A DNA stretch of 64,000 nt from the NCBI RefSeq assembly GCF_004521985.1, contig NZ_SBHZ01000002.1:124001-188000 (forward strand), given 5' to 3'. Positions 45,322 through 55,355 of the stretch are shown piece by piece (position 1 is the first letter of the stretch; the number at the start of each line of letters is the position of its first letter). Made by a program: the position numbers and the translations under genes. The notes below the pieces were generated by a model that worked only from the letters and a program-made list of their open reading frames with translations, was not told the origin of the DNA and made no database searches. The stretch is from Ectopseudomonas khazarica. Its GTDB lineage: Bacteria > Pseudomonadota > Gammaproteobacteria > Pseudomonadales > Pseudomonadaceae.

Positions 45322-46281
45322 ATGAACAGCCTGCCCATCATCGATATCGCCCCCCTGTACAGCGACGACGCATCCGCCTGGCCCGCCGTGGCCGAGGCCA
45401 TCGACCGCGCCTGCCGCGACCGGGGCTTCTTCTACATCGTCGGCCACCCCATCGGCGGCACGCGCATCGACGCCCTGCTGAGTGCGGCGAAGACCTTCTT
45501 TGCCCGGCCTGCTGAAGAAAAACTCAGGATCGATATCACCCAGACCGCCCATCACCGTGGCTACGGCGCGATCGCCACGGAACAGCTCGACCCGAACCAG
45601 CCGAGCGACCTGAAGGAAACCTTCGACATGGGCTTCCACATGCCTGCCGACCACCCCGAGGTGCTGGCCGGCAAACCGCTACGCGGGCCGAACCGTCACC
45701 CGGATCTGCCGGGCTGGGCCGCACTGCTGGAACAACACTACGAGGACATGCAGGACCTGGCCAGAACCCTGCTGCGCGCCATGGCCATGGCCCTGGACAT
45801 CGACCGGGACTTCTTCGATGCGCGTTTCCACGAGCCGATCAGCGTACTGCGCATGATCCACTACCCACCGCGCCACACCGCCACCAGTGCCGATCAGCAA
45901 GGTGCCGGCGCGCACACCGACTACGGCTGCATCACCCTGCTCTACCAGGACGATGCCGGCGGCCTGCAGGTCCGCGCACGCGATGGCGAGTGGATCGACG
46001 CCCCGCCGATCGCCGGCAGCTTCGTGGTCAACATCGGCGACATGATGGCGCGCTGGAGCAACGACCGTTACACCTCCACGCCACATCGCGTGATCAGCCC
46101 GCTGGGAGTGGACCGCTACTCCATGCCGTTCTTCGCCGAACCGCATCCCGACACGCTGATCGACTGCCTACCGAACTGCTCCAGCGCGGACAACCCGCCC
46201 AGGTATTCGCCGGTGACCAGCGCCGAGTACCTGCTGTCGCGCTTCGCTGATACCTATGCCTACCGGCGGGAAGAGGCATAG
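45322..46281 (+). CDS. 2-oxoglutarate/Fe(II)-dependent dioxygenase (isopenicillin N synthase-like)
   Basis: This 319-residue enzyme has an N-terminal DIOX_N domain (LPIIDIAPLYSDDASAW; CRDRGFFYIVGHPI; FFARPAEEKLRID) and a C-terminal jelly roll. The jelly roll carries the iron ligands HTD in GAHTDYGCITLLYQD and the distal His in YTSTPHRVIS. RYSMPFF supplies the RxS that holds 2-oxoglutarate, so it is an oxygenase rather than a true IPNS. It lies between the purine-binding protein and adenine deaminase genes (PA0147 position in P. aeruginosa). The substrate is unknown; a modified purine is a hypothesis. CCGGAG precedes the ATG. Confidence 0.88.
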   Translation: MNSLPIIDIAPLYSDDASAWPAVAEAIDRACRDRGFFYIVGHPIGGTRIDALLSAAKTFFARPAEEKLRIDITQTAHHRGYGAIATEQLDPNQPSDLKETFDMGFHMPADHPEVLAGKPLRGPNRHPDLPGWAALLEQHYEDMQDLARTLLRAMAMALDIDRDFFDARFHEPISVLRMIHYPPRHTATSADQQGAGAHTDYGCITLLYQDDAGGLQVRARDGEWIDAPPIAGSFVVNIGDMMARWSNDRYTSTPHRVISPLGVDRYSMPFFAEPHPDTLIDCLPNCSSADNPPRYSPVTSAEYLLSRFADTYAYRREEA

Positions 46282-46297
46282 CGCTGGTTGCCTCGCT

Positions 46298-46379
46298 GGG
46301 TGGATGACACTCTTCTCATCCACCGTTGCGGCAGCGGAACCTGCGCATCGGTGGACATGCAGAGCGATGTCCACCCTAC
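46298..46379. repeat. Double-hairpin intergenic repeat (family B)
   Basis: GGGTGGATGA...TCATCCACCG is followed by CGGTGGACATG...ATGTCCACCCTAC. It has the same plan as the copy at 24012-24089, including the shared GGAACCTG between the hairpins. Confidence 0.8.
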
Positions 46380-46392
46380 GTATGGATGACCT

Positions 46393-46468
46393 GTGGGAGG
46401 GGCTTTAGCCGCGACAGCCGGCGGTCGGTCTGTCGCGGCTAAAGCGGATCGCCGCCCGCCCCTCCACA
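46393..46468. repeat. REP pair (family A)
   Basis: GTGGGAGGGGCTTTAGCCGC and the inverse TGTCGCGGCTAAAGC...CCGCCCCTCCACA lie 16 bases apart, directly before the adenine/adenosine deaminase gene. Confidence 0.85.
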
Positions 46469-46518
46469 CAGCAAATTCCTGTCCCTGCGGTTAAACTTTA
46501 CGACTACCTCAAGCCTGA

Positions 46519-47481
<963 letters not shown>

Positions 47482-47489
47482 GCAAGAGC

Positions 47490-47540
47490 GTCGCCGCTGA
47501 AGCGCCTCCCACAACCGTGGGAGGGGCTTTAGCCGCGACC
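47490..47540. repeat. REP hairpin (family A)
   Basis: GTCGCCGCTGAAGCGCCTCC and the inverse GTGGGAGGGGCTTTAGCCGC meet at a short loop. It lies between the convergent add and cytochrome b561 genes and could end transcription of both. Confidence 0.85.
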
Positions 47541-47546
47541 ATAGGT

Positions 47547-48083
47547 TCAGTGCTCGTCCAGCTTGCGGCGCCTGCCGGTCACCATCGACAACGGCAGGTT
47601 GTCGCGCAACCGGTAGCTCTCGAACAGCGCGGCGGCGACATGCAATCCAACCAGTGCCATCAGGGCATTGGCACAGAATTCGTGGATTTCCAGCGGCAGG
47701 TCGGCGCCCCAGAAGTAGTCGACCTCCTCCATCAGAAAGCCGGTCACACCCAGGCCGAGCATCAGCGCCATCATCAGGATCATCACCAACGCCCCCAGCG
47801 GCGAATGCCCCAGGCGGTGATACGCTCGCCCGGACAGCAGCGCCCGCAGGTGCTCGCCCAAACGCGCAGGGGTTGGCCAGAAATCCGCCCAGCGCGCCGC
47901 CGGCGTACCGACGAAGCCCCACACCAGACGGATCGCCAGCCAGGCCACGGCGTAGTAACCGAACCAGCGGTGCCAGTTCTCGCCTTCCTCGGTGAAGAAG
48001 TAGTTGGCCAGGAACGCGCCGGCCAGGGACCAGTGAAACAGGCGCACCAGCGGGTCCCACAGGCGCACGGTCGCGCGGTTCAT
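47547..48083 (-). CDS. Cytochrome b561 family protein
   Basis: This 178-residue inner-membrane di-heme b-type cytochrome has four helices. Candidate heme His residues lie in LVRLFHWSLAG (about residue 17), NWHRWFGYYAV (about 37), HSPLGALVM and HEFCANALMALVGLHVAAAL. It would move electrons across the membrane, in this family often to or from quinone. It overlaps the upstream PepSY gene by one base (TGATG) and so is coupled to it. Downstream of the copper receptor it may help reduce metal ions at the periplasmic face; that is inference. Confidence 0.85.
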   Translation of the reverse strand: MNRATVRLWDPLVRLFHWSLAGAFLANYFFTEEGENWHRWFGYYAVAWLAIRLVWGFVGTPAARWADFWPTPARLGEHLRALLSGRAYHRLGHSPLGALVMILMMALMLGLGVTGFLMEEVDYFWGADLPLEIHEFCANALMALVGLHVAAALFESYRLRDNLPLSMVTGRRRKLDEH

Positions 48084-48349
48084 CAGCCTTCCACGTTGCT
48101 CTTGACCGGCTTGCCGCTGACCGGGTCGAAGTAGATTTCGACCTTCTTGCCGGCCTTGTCGAAGCCATAGATCTCGTAGCAGTTGCCGCTGGTGACCTTG
48201 AATTTCTTGATCTGGTAGCCCTCGGCCTTCAGCTCGCTCTGGAACTTGTCCTGGTCCTGCCACTGCGCCTGGTCAACGTTGGTGCATTGCGTGGCGGCAA
48301 AGCTTGCCGGGGCGGCCAGCAGCAGGGAAAGCAGAAACATCTGGTTCAT
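48083..48349 (-). CDS. Small periplasmic PepSY-domain protein
   Basis: This 88-residue exported protein has signal MNQMFLLSLLLAAPASFAAT and a single PepSY unit with a helix (WQDQDKFQSELKAEGYQIKK). Beta strands KFKVTSGNCYEIYGFDKAGK and KVEIYFDPVSGKPVKSN follow. PepSY proteins are often near redox enzymes; two cysteines (ATQC and GNCYEI) may pair. The gene pair with cytochrome b561 and the nearby copper receptor recalls PA3788-PA3789 next to oprC in P. aeruginosa. A GAGGACGACACG sequence upstream of the ATG acts as ribosome site. Confidence 0.8.
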   Translation of the reverse strand: MNQMFLLSLLLAAPASFAATQCTNVDQAQWQDQDKFQSELKAEGYQIKKFKVTSGNCYEIYGFDKAGKKVEIYFDPVSGKPVKSNVEG

Positions 48350-48445
48350 CGTGTCGTCCTCGAAGCAGTGGAAAGTTGTTTGCTGCGGGGAGGCACTATC
48401 ACGCCTGAACCTTAAGGCTCTCTTAGCGCGCAGAAAATCTTGGCG

Positions 48446-48495
48446 CGGATGCAATCCGGGGCCTGCTCGATGGCCCCGGGTTGCATCCGGACTAC
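48446..48495. repeat. Inverted repeat (family C)
   Basis: CGGATGCAATCCGGGGCC and GGCCCCGGGTTGCATCCG are separated by TGCTCGAT. It is a second copy of the element at 11510-11572, here between oprC and the PepSY gene. Confidence 0.8.
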
Positions 48496-48524
48496 AGCAC
48501 TCAAGTCCCTGCACAAGGGATGGC

Positions 48525-50609
48525 TCAGAAGTCGTAATCGACCTTGGCCCAGAAGGTACGCCCCGGCTCGTCGATACGGGTGTCGCCGGGGAAGCCGAAT
48601 CCGGCGTTGCCAGCCAGGTTGAGGTGCTCGGCGTAGCGTTTGTCGAACAGGTTGTCGACGCCGGTACTGAGCTTGACCTCGGAGGTCAGGCGATAGGCGC
48701 CGTTGAGCGAGAACACGCCGAAGCCGGCGCTCTCGTCGAGGTCCTGCCCCACCACATTGCCCCGCCCCTCGGCGATGCGCCCCTGGCCATCGACCACGCG
48801 CCACAGTGCGCCGACGCTCCAGTCGTCGCGCTGGTAGCTAAATCCCAGGCGCGCCTCCAGCGGCGGCATCTGCGGCAGCGCCTCGTCGTCACTGCTGTTC
48901 TTGCCCCAGGCATAGGCCAGGGTCGCGTCAGCCTTCCAGTTGCTCGCGAAGCTGTAGGCCACGCCCAGCTCGCCACCCATGATGCGTGCATCGACGTTGT
49001 CGGCACGGGTGTTCATGCCCCGGTAGTCGAACAGGATGTAGTCGCGAACCTGCCCGGCATAGGCCGAGGCCCAGGCTTGCAGCGCGTCGTTCTGGTACTG
49101 GATGCCGACATCCAGCTGGGTGGTCTTCTCCGGCTTGATGCCATCGAAGGCGTTGTCCGCGCCGGCCGGACCATTGAGCCCGGCGGAGAACAGTTCCCAG
49201 TAATCGGGGAAACGCTGCACGTGGCCGATGCCGGCATAGACGGTGGTCGGTGAACCGGCCAGGTCATGCTCGTAACGCACGAAGCCGCTGGGCAGGGTAT
49301 CGGCCCGGGTCTCCCCCGCCGTCGGGTTGGCCGTGCTCATGCCCATCATGCTGCTGAAGCGCTGGCGGAAATCCTTCGCCGAGGCGCGGTCGAGGCGGGC
49401 GCCGGAGATCAGCCGATCACGCTCGGCCAGATTCCAGGTGGCCTCCGCGAACACGCCGTAGTTGTGCATCAGCGCATCTTTGTTCCACGGGTAGCGATCG
49501 GCATCGGTGTAACCGCTCATCATGCTGTAGCTGGAACGACGCGCGCGGTGCTCGCTGCGCTGGGCGTCGACGCCGGTGATCAGCTCGAGCTCGTCCCAGC
49601 GCCAGGTGGCAGCCAGGCGCGCACCGAGGGTGCGGCGATCGACCTGCGAGGCCATCGGCATGGCCATCATGCTGCTCGGGTCCGGCACGCGCAGGCGAAA
49701 GTTGTCCATGATGTGGTCGGCATAGTTGTAGTAGACCTTGGCCTCCACCTTATCCAGCACGTCACCGAGGTTGCTGCGTTCGATACGCAGGCCGAGGCTT
49801 TCGCGCTTGAACTGGGTGCCATCCATGCCACGCCCGGCGTAGCGCGCCTCGCCATCGCCACGCCCGGCGGTGAGTTCGATCAGGCTGTCGTCGTCCGGCG
49901 TCCAGCCCAGTACCACATCGCCGTTCCACTTGTCCCAGCGCGAGGGGACGGTGTCGCCATTGCCGTTGTCGTAATCGTCCGAATGCGAGCGGTTGCCGGT
50001 GAACCGCAGGTAGCCCTGTGCGCCGCCGACGGCACCGTCGAGCGCCTGGTCGAAACGACCGTTGGAGCCGGCCAGCACGCTGGCATGCAGGCGCGCGCCC
50101 AGCTCGCCGAAACGCTCCGGCTCACGGTCGAAACGCACCACGCCCGCCGACGCACCGGGGCCCCAGATCACGGTCTGCGGGCCCTTGGTCACGGTCAGCA
50201 GGTCGAAGGTTTCCGGCGCGATGTAGGAACTGGGCGCATCCATCCGCCCCGGGCAGGCTCCGATCATCTGCCCACCGTCGGTGAGCAGCAGCAGACGCGA
50301 ACCGAACAGCCCGCGCAGCACCGGATCACTGTTGCTGCCGCCGCTGCGGATGGCGGAGAAACCGGGAATGGTCTTGAGATAGTCGGCGGCATCGCTGGCC
50401 GGCACCGGCTGGCGCGGGTCCTTGGGATCGGCCACTACGGTGAGAGGCGAGCTTTGCTGGATCGCCGTGATCACGCTGGGCGGCAGTTCATGCACAGCCT
50501 CCTCGGCATGAGCGGCAGCGATGGAACACAGGCCACAGGCGATGGCCAGGGCGGACAGGGGAAAACGAACGCGCACGGAAGCGGCGCCCGGAACGAAGGA
50601 AGCGGACAT
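48525..50609 (-). CDS. oprC: TonB-dependent copper receptor OprC
   Basis: This 694-residue outer-membrane TonB-dependent receptor has a signal (RFPLSALAIACGLCSIAAAHA) and a plug domain of ~130 residues. The plug has CPGRM, the CxxxM copper-site pair known from P. aeruginosa OprC, and HIM in YADHIMDNF gives the HxM part. Methionine-rich loops SSMMAMPMAS, SYSMMSGYTD and SSMMGMST fit a methionine track for Cu(I). The barrel ends in WAKVDYDF. The start MSASFVPG is chosen; the long upstream frame runs into the DUF2946 gene. It is the fourth gene of a copper cluster. Confidence 0.92.
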   Translation of the reverse strand: MSASFVPGAASVRVRFPLSALAIACGLCSIAAAHAEEAVHELPPSVITAIQQSSPLTVVADPKDPRQPVPASDAADYLKTIPGFSAIRSGGSNSDPVLRGLFGSRLLLLTDGGQMIGACPGRMDAPSSYIAPETFDLLTVTKGPQTVIWGPGASAGVVRFDREPERFGELGARLHASVLAGSNGRFDQALDGAVGGAQGYLRFTGNRSHSDDYDNGNGDTVPSRWDKWNGDVVLGWTPDDDSLIELTAGRGDGEARYAGRGMDGTQFKRESLGLRIERSNLGDVLDKVEAKVYYNYADHIMDNFRLRVPDPSSMMAMPMASQVDRRTLGARLAATWRWDELELITGVDAQRSEHRARRSSYSMMSGYTDADRYPWNKDALMHNYGVFAEATWNLAERDRLISGARLDRASAKDFRQRFSSMMGMSTANPTAGETRADTLPSGFVRYEHDLAGSPTTVYAGIGHVQRFPDYWELFSAGLNGPAGADNAFDGIKPEKTTQLDVGIQYQNDALQAWASAYAGQVRDYILFDYRGMNTRADNVDARIMGGELGVAYSFASNWKADATLAYAWGKNSSDDEALPQMPPLEARLGFSYQRDDWSVGALWRVVDGQGRIAEGRGNVVGQDLDESAGFGVFSLNGAYRLTSEVKLSTGVDNLFDKRYAEHLNLAGNAGFGFPGDTRIDEPGRTFWAKVDYDF

Positions 50610-50673
50610 GCGGATACCTGAAAGTCGGTTTGCGAAGAGACCCGGCAAGGGTCTCGATAGCCAATGGATGACC

Positions 50674-51048
50674 TCAGATCGGCATCGGCGGCGCGCGTGA
50701 CAACGCATCAGGGAAGTGCGCACTGGCCCGTGGCGGAGCCGGCCACTTGACGGTGGCCGGTTGCGCCAGCGGCAATCGCCCGAGCAGCGGCCAGGCGCCA
50801 TCGGCCAGCACCGGGCAGTGCGAGAACAGCGAACAGTAGCCACAGGCATCGGCCTGCAGGACGGGCCGATGAGCATCGACGGTCGCCGGCGCGCTGCCGG
50901 CTCCGTCATGACAGGCGAGTTCGTTCAGCCAGCGCCAGTCGGCCGGCTCGGCACGCAGTTGCGACGCCACGGGCGCCAGAACGATGAGGACGAACGCCAG
51001 CAGCCCGAGCCGGGCGGCGAGGTTTCGTCTGCGTGCCGTGAACAGCAT
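50674..51048 (-). CDS. DUF2946 family protein
   Basis: This 124-residue protein has an N-terminal membrane helix (LAARLGLLAFVLIVLAPVASQL). The DUF2946 cysteine block follows (NELACHDG ... DACGYCSLFSHCPVL), then a Pro-rich tail. DUF2946 genes are repeatedly found beside copper uptake or resistance genes in pseudomonads, which suits this place between the PCu(A)C chaperone and OprC. Cys and His residues suggest metal binding in the periplasm, not proven. Its start overlaps the stop of the chaperone gene by one base (TGATG). Confidence 0.85.
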   Translation of the reverse strand: MLFTARRRNLAARLGLLAFVLIVLAPVASQLRAEPADWRWLNELACHDGAGSAPATVDAHRPVLQADACGYCSLFSHCPVLADGAWPLLGRLPLAQPATVKWPAPPRASAHFPDALSRAPPMPI

Positions 51049-51542
51049 CAGTGCTGGTGTTCGCCTTCGCCATGACCCGCAGCGTGGTCATGGGCGGCCG
51101 GTGCATCCTTCTGCACCGCGACTTCGACTTCGACATCGCCGGCCTTCTCGAAGGTCAGGGTCAGCGGGAAGCGTTCACCGTCCTTGGCCTGCTGCTGCAG
51201 GTTGAACAGCATGACGTGGTAGCCCATGGGCTCGAACTTCACCTCGCCACCGGCGGGGATGGCCACGTCCTGCACCTGCTGCATCTTCATCACGCCATCG
51301 GCATGCAGGTGTTCATGCAGCTCGGCCTTGCCGGCGACCGGGGTGCTGACGCGGATCAGGCGGTCGGCTTCGCTGCCCTTGTTGTGCACCACGAAGTACG
51401 CCGCGGCGGTCGGTGCCACCGGCGGCATTTCACGCGACCAGGGGTGGTCGATATGCAGTTGGCCGACCTCGTACTCGTGGGCTTGAGCGAACAGCGCCGG
51501 CAGCAACAGCGTCAGGCCGAGCAGGGTTTTCTTCAGGGTCAT
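51048..51542 (-). CDS. PCu(A)C-type periplasmic copper chaperone
   Basis: This 164-residue exported protein has signal MTLKKTLLGLTLLLPALFAQ and a DUF461 cupredoxin-like fold. The copper site H(x)nM...HxM is visible as ELHEHLHADGVMKMQQV and FEPMGYHVMLFNL. A His-rich tail (AHDHAAGHGEGEHQH) adds further metal ligands. PCu(A)C proteins pass Cu(I) to cytochrome oxidase. Here it sits upstream of DUF2946 and OprC, so it may also accept copper entering through the receptor. A GGAGGTAAT sequence precedes the ATG. Confidence 0.92.
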   Translation of the reverse strand: MTLKKTLLGLTLLLPALFAQAHEYEVGQLHIDHPWSREMPPVAPTAAAYFVVHNKGSEADRLIRVSTPVAGKAELHEHLHADGVMKMQQVQDVAIPAGGEVKFEPMGYHVMLFNLQQQAKDGERFPLTLTFEKAGDVEVEVAVQKDAPAAHDHAAGHGEGEHQH

Positions 51543-51576
51543 GGTATTACCTCCGGGTTTGAAATCGAATCATGGG

Positions 51577-53103
51577 TCAAGGGTACAACGTGTCACGGCG
51601 GCCAGCGCTGCGCGCAGGCCGAGCCCTGCTCGGCGACGGTCGCGGACGACGACGCAGGCGACGCCAGCCCAGCAGCGTGCCGCTGAGACAGATGAGCAGG
51701 CCGCCCAGGCTCGCCAGCCACATCCAGCCATCCCACAGCGGCCGGTTCTGCAACAGCGGCAACCAGTCCCAGCTGTGCAACAGGGCGAACAACCAGCGCG
51801 ACGTGCGCTGACCTGCGTCGAGCCGGCCCACTACCGACCCCGTGCGCGGATCGAGGTGCAGCCAGGTCTGTGCCGGGTCGTCGAAACGTACCCGCAGGGC
51901 CGGCAACGGTCGCTCCAGATGACCGAGCATGCTGTGCTCGGCGCGGGCGTAGTAGTAGAAGTCGTAGGCGTTCAGGCGCTCGACCTGCAACCGCTCCTGC
52001 GGGCGAATCGCCTGCGCGGCGCGCAGCAGTTCCGCGTCCGTCAGGCCGTGCAGCAGCGTGCCGTCGCCCTCCGCCGGCAGCAGCGCGGTGGCGCCACTGG
52101 CATCGACACCCAGCAGGTAGGCGCTCCCACCGACCAGACGCCAGTGCAGCTCACGTGCGTTCAGCCCCGCCTCGCGCAGGCGCACGATGGCCTGCTGCGC
52201 AGGTAGCGGGAACGCCTCGGCACGCAGCTCTGCGCCCTGGTAAGCGGCCATGTCGAGCGGCGAGGGCGTCGTGAACAGGCGCCAGGGGTTCATGGACATC
52301 AGGCCACTGAATATCCAGGTCAGCACCAGCGCGCCGAACGCCAGGCCGCCGATATGGTGCCAGCGGGCCAGCCCCCGATAGGGGCTGCGTGCGCCACTGC
52401 GATAGGGCTTGGCGAAACGCCAGCGCAGCAGGCCCACGACGATGCCCAGCAGGGTCATCAGCGTGGCTGCCAGCGACAGGTAGATGACGATGTCGCCCCA
52501 CCAGCGATCCAGCGTCCCGCCACGCAGCGGATACAGCCAGTGCAGCCAGGCGCCCAGCCAGTTCCAGCTGCGTTCGCTGGCCGTCGCATCACGCACCACC
52601 TCACCGCTGTGGCTGGAAACGTAGAGCAACGTGCCATCGTCCAGTTCGACACGATGCAATGGACGGTCCGCATCCAGCGCCCGGGAATGGGTCCAGGCGT
52701 CCTCGTCCACCAGCCCCTGGTAGGAGGCGCCACGTCCGGGGGCGAACTGCCGCGCCGCAGCCCGTGCAGCCTGTTCGTCGACGCCCGCCAGGCGCTGGCC
52801 GCTGCGCGCATCGACAGCCAGCACGCGCTGGCCATAGCGCAGCAGGTAACGGGGCTGGCCAGCGACAGTGGTCAGGCGCACGGCCGCCGGTGCCTGCCGT
52901 TCATCGGCGGCTGCCAGCACCTGCGCCAGGGGCACGCAGCAGTCCTCAGCGGACAACGCCGGCAGCTGCGCCAGGTGCTCGCGCGGGGTCAGCTTGGGAT
53001 AGCCCACGTACATCATCACCAGCCCGGAGACGAACCACAGCGCCATCAGCAGACACAGACCGATGCCCAGCCAGCGATGCCACAGGTAGAGGTAGCGTTT
53101 CAT
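51577..53103 (-). CDS. PepSY-associated transmembrane protein (putative metal/siderophore reductase)
   Basis: This 508-residue inner-membrane protein has the PepSY_TM layout: helix 1 (YLYLWHRWLGIGLCLLMALWFV), a periplasmic PepSY part, then helices near residues 185-215 (GDIVIYLSLAATLMTLLGIVVGLL), 255-275 and 465-485. The HRW start and HHIGGLAF carry candidate heme His residues. Proteins of this family next to TonB-dependent receptors are thought to reduce ferric siderophores or support uptake. It lies 11 bp after the receptor gene and 34 bp before the copper chaperone, inside one minus-strand run. Confidence 0.85.
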   Translation of the reverse strand: MKRYLYLWHRWLGIGLCLLMALWFVSGLVMMYVGYPKLTPREHLAQLPALSAEDCCVPLAQVLAAADERQAPAAVRLTTVAGQPRYLLRYGQRVLAVDARSGQRLAGVDEQAARAAARQFAPGRGASYQGLVDEDAWTHSRALDADRPLHRVELDDGTLLYVSSHSGEVVRDATASERSWNWLGAWLHWLYPLRGGTLDRWWGDIVIYLSLAATLMTLLGIVVGLLRWRFAKPYRSGARSPYRGLARWHHIGGLAFGALVLTWIFSGLMSMNPWRLFTTPSPLDMAAYQGAELRAEAFPLPAQQAIVRLREAGLNARELHWRLVGGSAYLLGVDASGATALLPAEGDGTLLHGLTDAELLRAAQAIRPQERLQVERLNAYDFYYYARAEHSMLGHLERPLPALRVRFDDPAQTWLHLDPRTGSVVGRLDAGQRTSRWLFALLHSWDWLPLLQNRPLWDGWMWLASLGGLLICLSGTLLGWRRLRRRPRPSPSRARPARSAGRRDTLYP

Positions 53104-53114
53104 GGCTGCTCTCG

Positions 53115-55274
53115 TCAGAACCGCGACTGCAAGGCCAGCTCGAACGAGCGCGGCGCCCCGAGGAACAGCATGTCGCTGCTGGCCCAGCTGGCGTACACCT
53201 CATCGGTGAGGTTGCGCGCGCGCAGCGTCAGACGGCTGTCGGCGTCGACCCGATAGCTGACGAAGGCGCCGAACAAGGTATAGGCAGGCGCCTTCAACTG
53301 ATTAGCCGCATCGGCATACACGGAGGCGACGTAGCGGCTGTCGACGCCGACCTGCCAGCGTGGCGCCAGGTCATAGGTCAGCCACAGGTTGGCCACCTGG
53401 TCCGGCACGTTGGTCGGCGTATTGCCCTTGCGTGATACCGACTGGCCGGCGACGTTCTCGTTGAACGCGTCGTACTGGGCATCGAGCCAGGCCAGGTTGG
53501 CCTCGGCCAGCAGGCGCGGGGTGACCCGCAGCGCCGCGGCGATTTCCAGCCCGAGGGTCGACTGCTTGCCAACCGCCAGTGTCTGCCCGGGGTTCGCGGG
53601 GTCGCGCGTGGCCAGGTTCTCCCGCTCGATCCGGTAGGCCGCCAGCGCTGCCGACCCTCGTCCGGCGAGAAAGTCGAACTTGCTGCCCACCTCCAGCTGC
53701 CGTCCTTTGGTCAGGTCGAAATCCTGCACCTGGCTGAGGCTCACCGTGGTCAGGATGCCAGCGGGCGGGTCGGCCGCCGTGCTGTATTGCACGTAGACGT
53801 TGGCCGCCGGGGTGAGCGCGTAGATCAAGCCCACTCGCCCGGTGGTCGGCTCGTATTCGCGGGAGAAGAACGCCGGGTTGCTCGCCGTGGCGGCCTGGTG
53901 GTTGGTGACCTCCAGGTCGATGCGGTCGTGACGCAGCCCGGTGAGCAGCGACAGGCGCTCCGTCAGTTGCAGGCGGTTTTCGACGAACAGTGCCCAGGTA
54001 TCGACCTGATTGGTGCGCTGCCGGGCATAACCGGGGCTCATCCCCGGCAGGTCGAAGAAATTCCCCGGAGTGAAGTGCTCGGCATCGACCACGCCGAAGG
54101 GGCCGGACACCGAGCGGGGGTAGCGCGTCTGCACATTGTGGCTGTAGTCGACACCCACCGCCCATTCGCTCGACAGCCCGAACAGCCCGTGCTGATGGCG
54201 CAGCTCCAGGCGATTGCCGTTGAGCTCCTGATCATGACGTTGCAGCAGGGCGTTGCTGCGCTGCACCTGGCTGTTGCTGGCATCGGTATAGGCGTAAGTC
54301 TCGAGGTTGCGGTACTCACGCCGGGCGTTGTAGTGGTACAGCGTATTGAGCACGCGGGTCGCGTCGCTGAAGCGGTACTCGGTCATGGAGCGCAACCAGC
54401 GCACGCGCTGCTCGTAGCGCCCGTCCTCCACGTTGTAGTTCTCGAAACGCCGACTCTCGTCCACCTTGAGATCGCCCGTCCGCCCCTTCAGCACCGGGCT
54501 GCCCCAGTACGGGCTGTCGACTTTCTCCTCCTGGTATTCCAGCGCCAGGGTGTGAGACAGCTGCTCGGTGAAATCCGTCAGCAGCGAGAACGCACTGGTC
54601 CAGGCCTCGCGCTGTTCCCGGTCGACGTAGCCGTTGCTGGCGCTGCGGCTGACATCCAGACGCACGTGGTTGTAGTCGCCCAGCGGCTGATTGAAGCCGT
54701 AGGCCAGCTCGTTGCTGTCGAACGAGCCATAGCGGATTCGCCCCTCGCTGAAGGCTTCGTCACGGCTGGCCAGCTTGGTCACGTAGTTGAGCGAGCCACC
54801 CACCGCGCCAGCGCCATTGAGAAAGCCGGACGCACCACCCACGGCCTCGACACGCTCATAGATCCAGCCATCCACGGGACGCGCGGCAATCGCGTCGTAC
54901 TGCACGGTGATGCCATTGAACATCTGCGTCACCTGGCTTCCGCTGAAGCCACGCCAGGAAACCGCCCCCGCGAAGCCAGGTGGAGCCGCGGCGACCACAC
55001 CCGGCACGCCCATGAGCATCTGCTGCGTGTTCTCGGCGCCGCGCCGCTCGATCTGCTCGCGGGTCACCACGCTGACCGAAGCCGGCGTCTCCCGCGGTGT
55101 GAGGCCGAGACGCGAGGCACTCTCGGCCGCTACGTCGAGGGAAAGCGCCGAGGCGGGCGCGGCGGCGGCACGGACCTCGGTGTCGGGGAGCGTGACGGCC
55201 TGCTCGGCCCACAGCATGGGGGAACACGTGCACAACAATACCGCACTCGATGCGCGGGAGAACGACCTGGACAT
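53115..55274 (-). CDS. TonB-dependent siderophore-type receptor
   Basis: This 719-residue outer-membrane receptor has signal MSRSFSRASSAVLLCTCSPM to about residue 24, then directly a plug domain (TPRETPASVSVVTREQIERR; MLMGVPGVVAAAPPG; EAVGGASGFLNGAGAVGG). There is no N-terminal STN signalling domain, so it does not control its own sigma factor. A 22-strand barrel follows, ending LALQSRF. The TonB_siderophor pattern suggests a ferric siderophore ligand, but co-location with copper genes leaves a metallophore of another metal possible. AGGAAAAC precedes the ATG. Confidence 0.88.
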   Translation of the reverse strand: MSRSFSRASSAVLLCTCSPMLWAEQAVTLPDTEVRAAAAPASALSLDVAAESASRLGLTPRETPASVSVVTREQIERRGAENTQQMLMGVPGVVAAAPPGFAGAVSWRGFSGSQVTQMFNGITVQYDAIAARPVDGWIYERVEAVGGASGFLNGAGAVGGSLNYVTKLASRDEAFSEGRIRYGSFDSNELAYGFNQPLGDYNHVRLDVSRSASNGYVDREQREAWTSAFSLLTDFTEQLSHTLALEYQEEKVDSPYWGSPVLKGRTGDLKVDESRRFENYNVEDGRYEQRVRWLRSMTEYRFSDATRVLNTLYHYNARREYRNLETYAYTDASNSQVQRSNALLQRHDQELNGNRLELRHQHGLFGLSSEWAVGVDYSHNVQTRYPRSVSGPFGVVDAEHFTPGNFFDLPGMSPGYARQRTNQVDTWALFVENRLQLTERLSLLTGLRHDRIDLEVTNHQAATASNPAFFSREYEPTTGRVGLIYALTPAANVYVQYSTAADPPAGILTTVSLSQVQDFDLTKGRQLEVGSKFDFLAGRGSAALAAYRIERENLATRDPANPGQTLAVGKQSTLGLEIAAALRVTPRLLAEANLAWLDAQYDAFNENVAGQSVSRKGNTPTNVPDQVANLWLTYDLAPRWQVGVDSRYVASVYADAANQLKAPAYTLFGAFVSYRVDADSRLTLRARNLTDEVYASWASSDMLFLGAPRSFELALQSRF

Positions 55275-55355
55275 AGCCTGTTGTTTTCCTGAAAACCAGA
55301 ACGACAGCGCCGGCCAGACAAGGCCGCAGCGCATGCAACGCAGGAGTGGCGCGGA

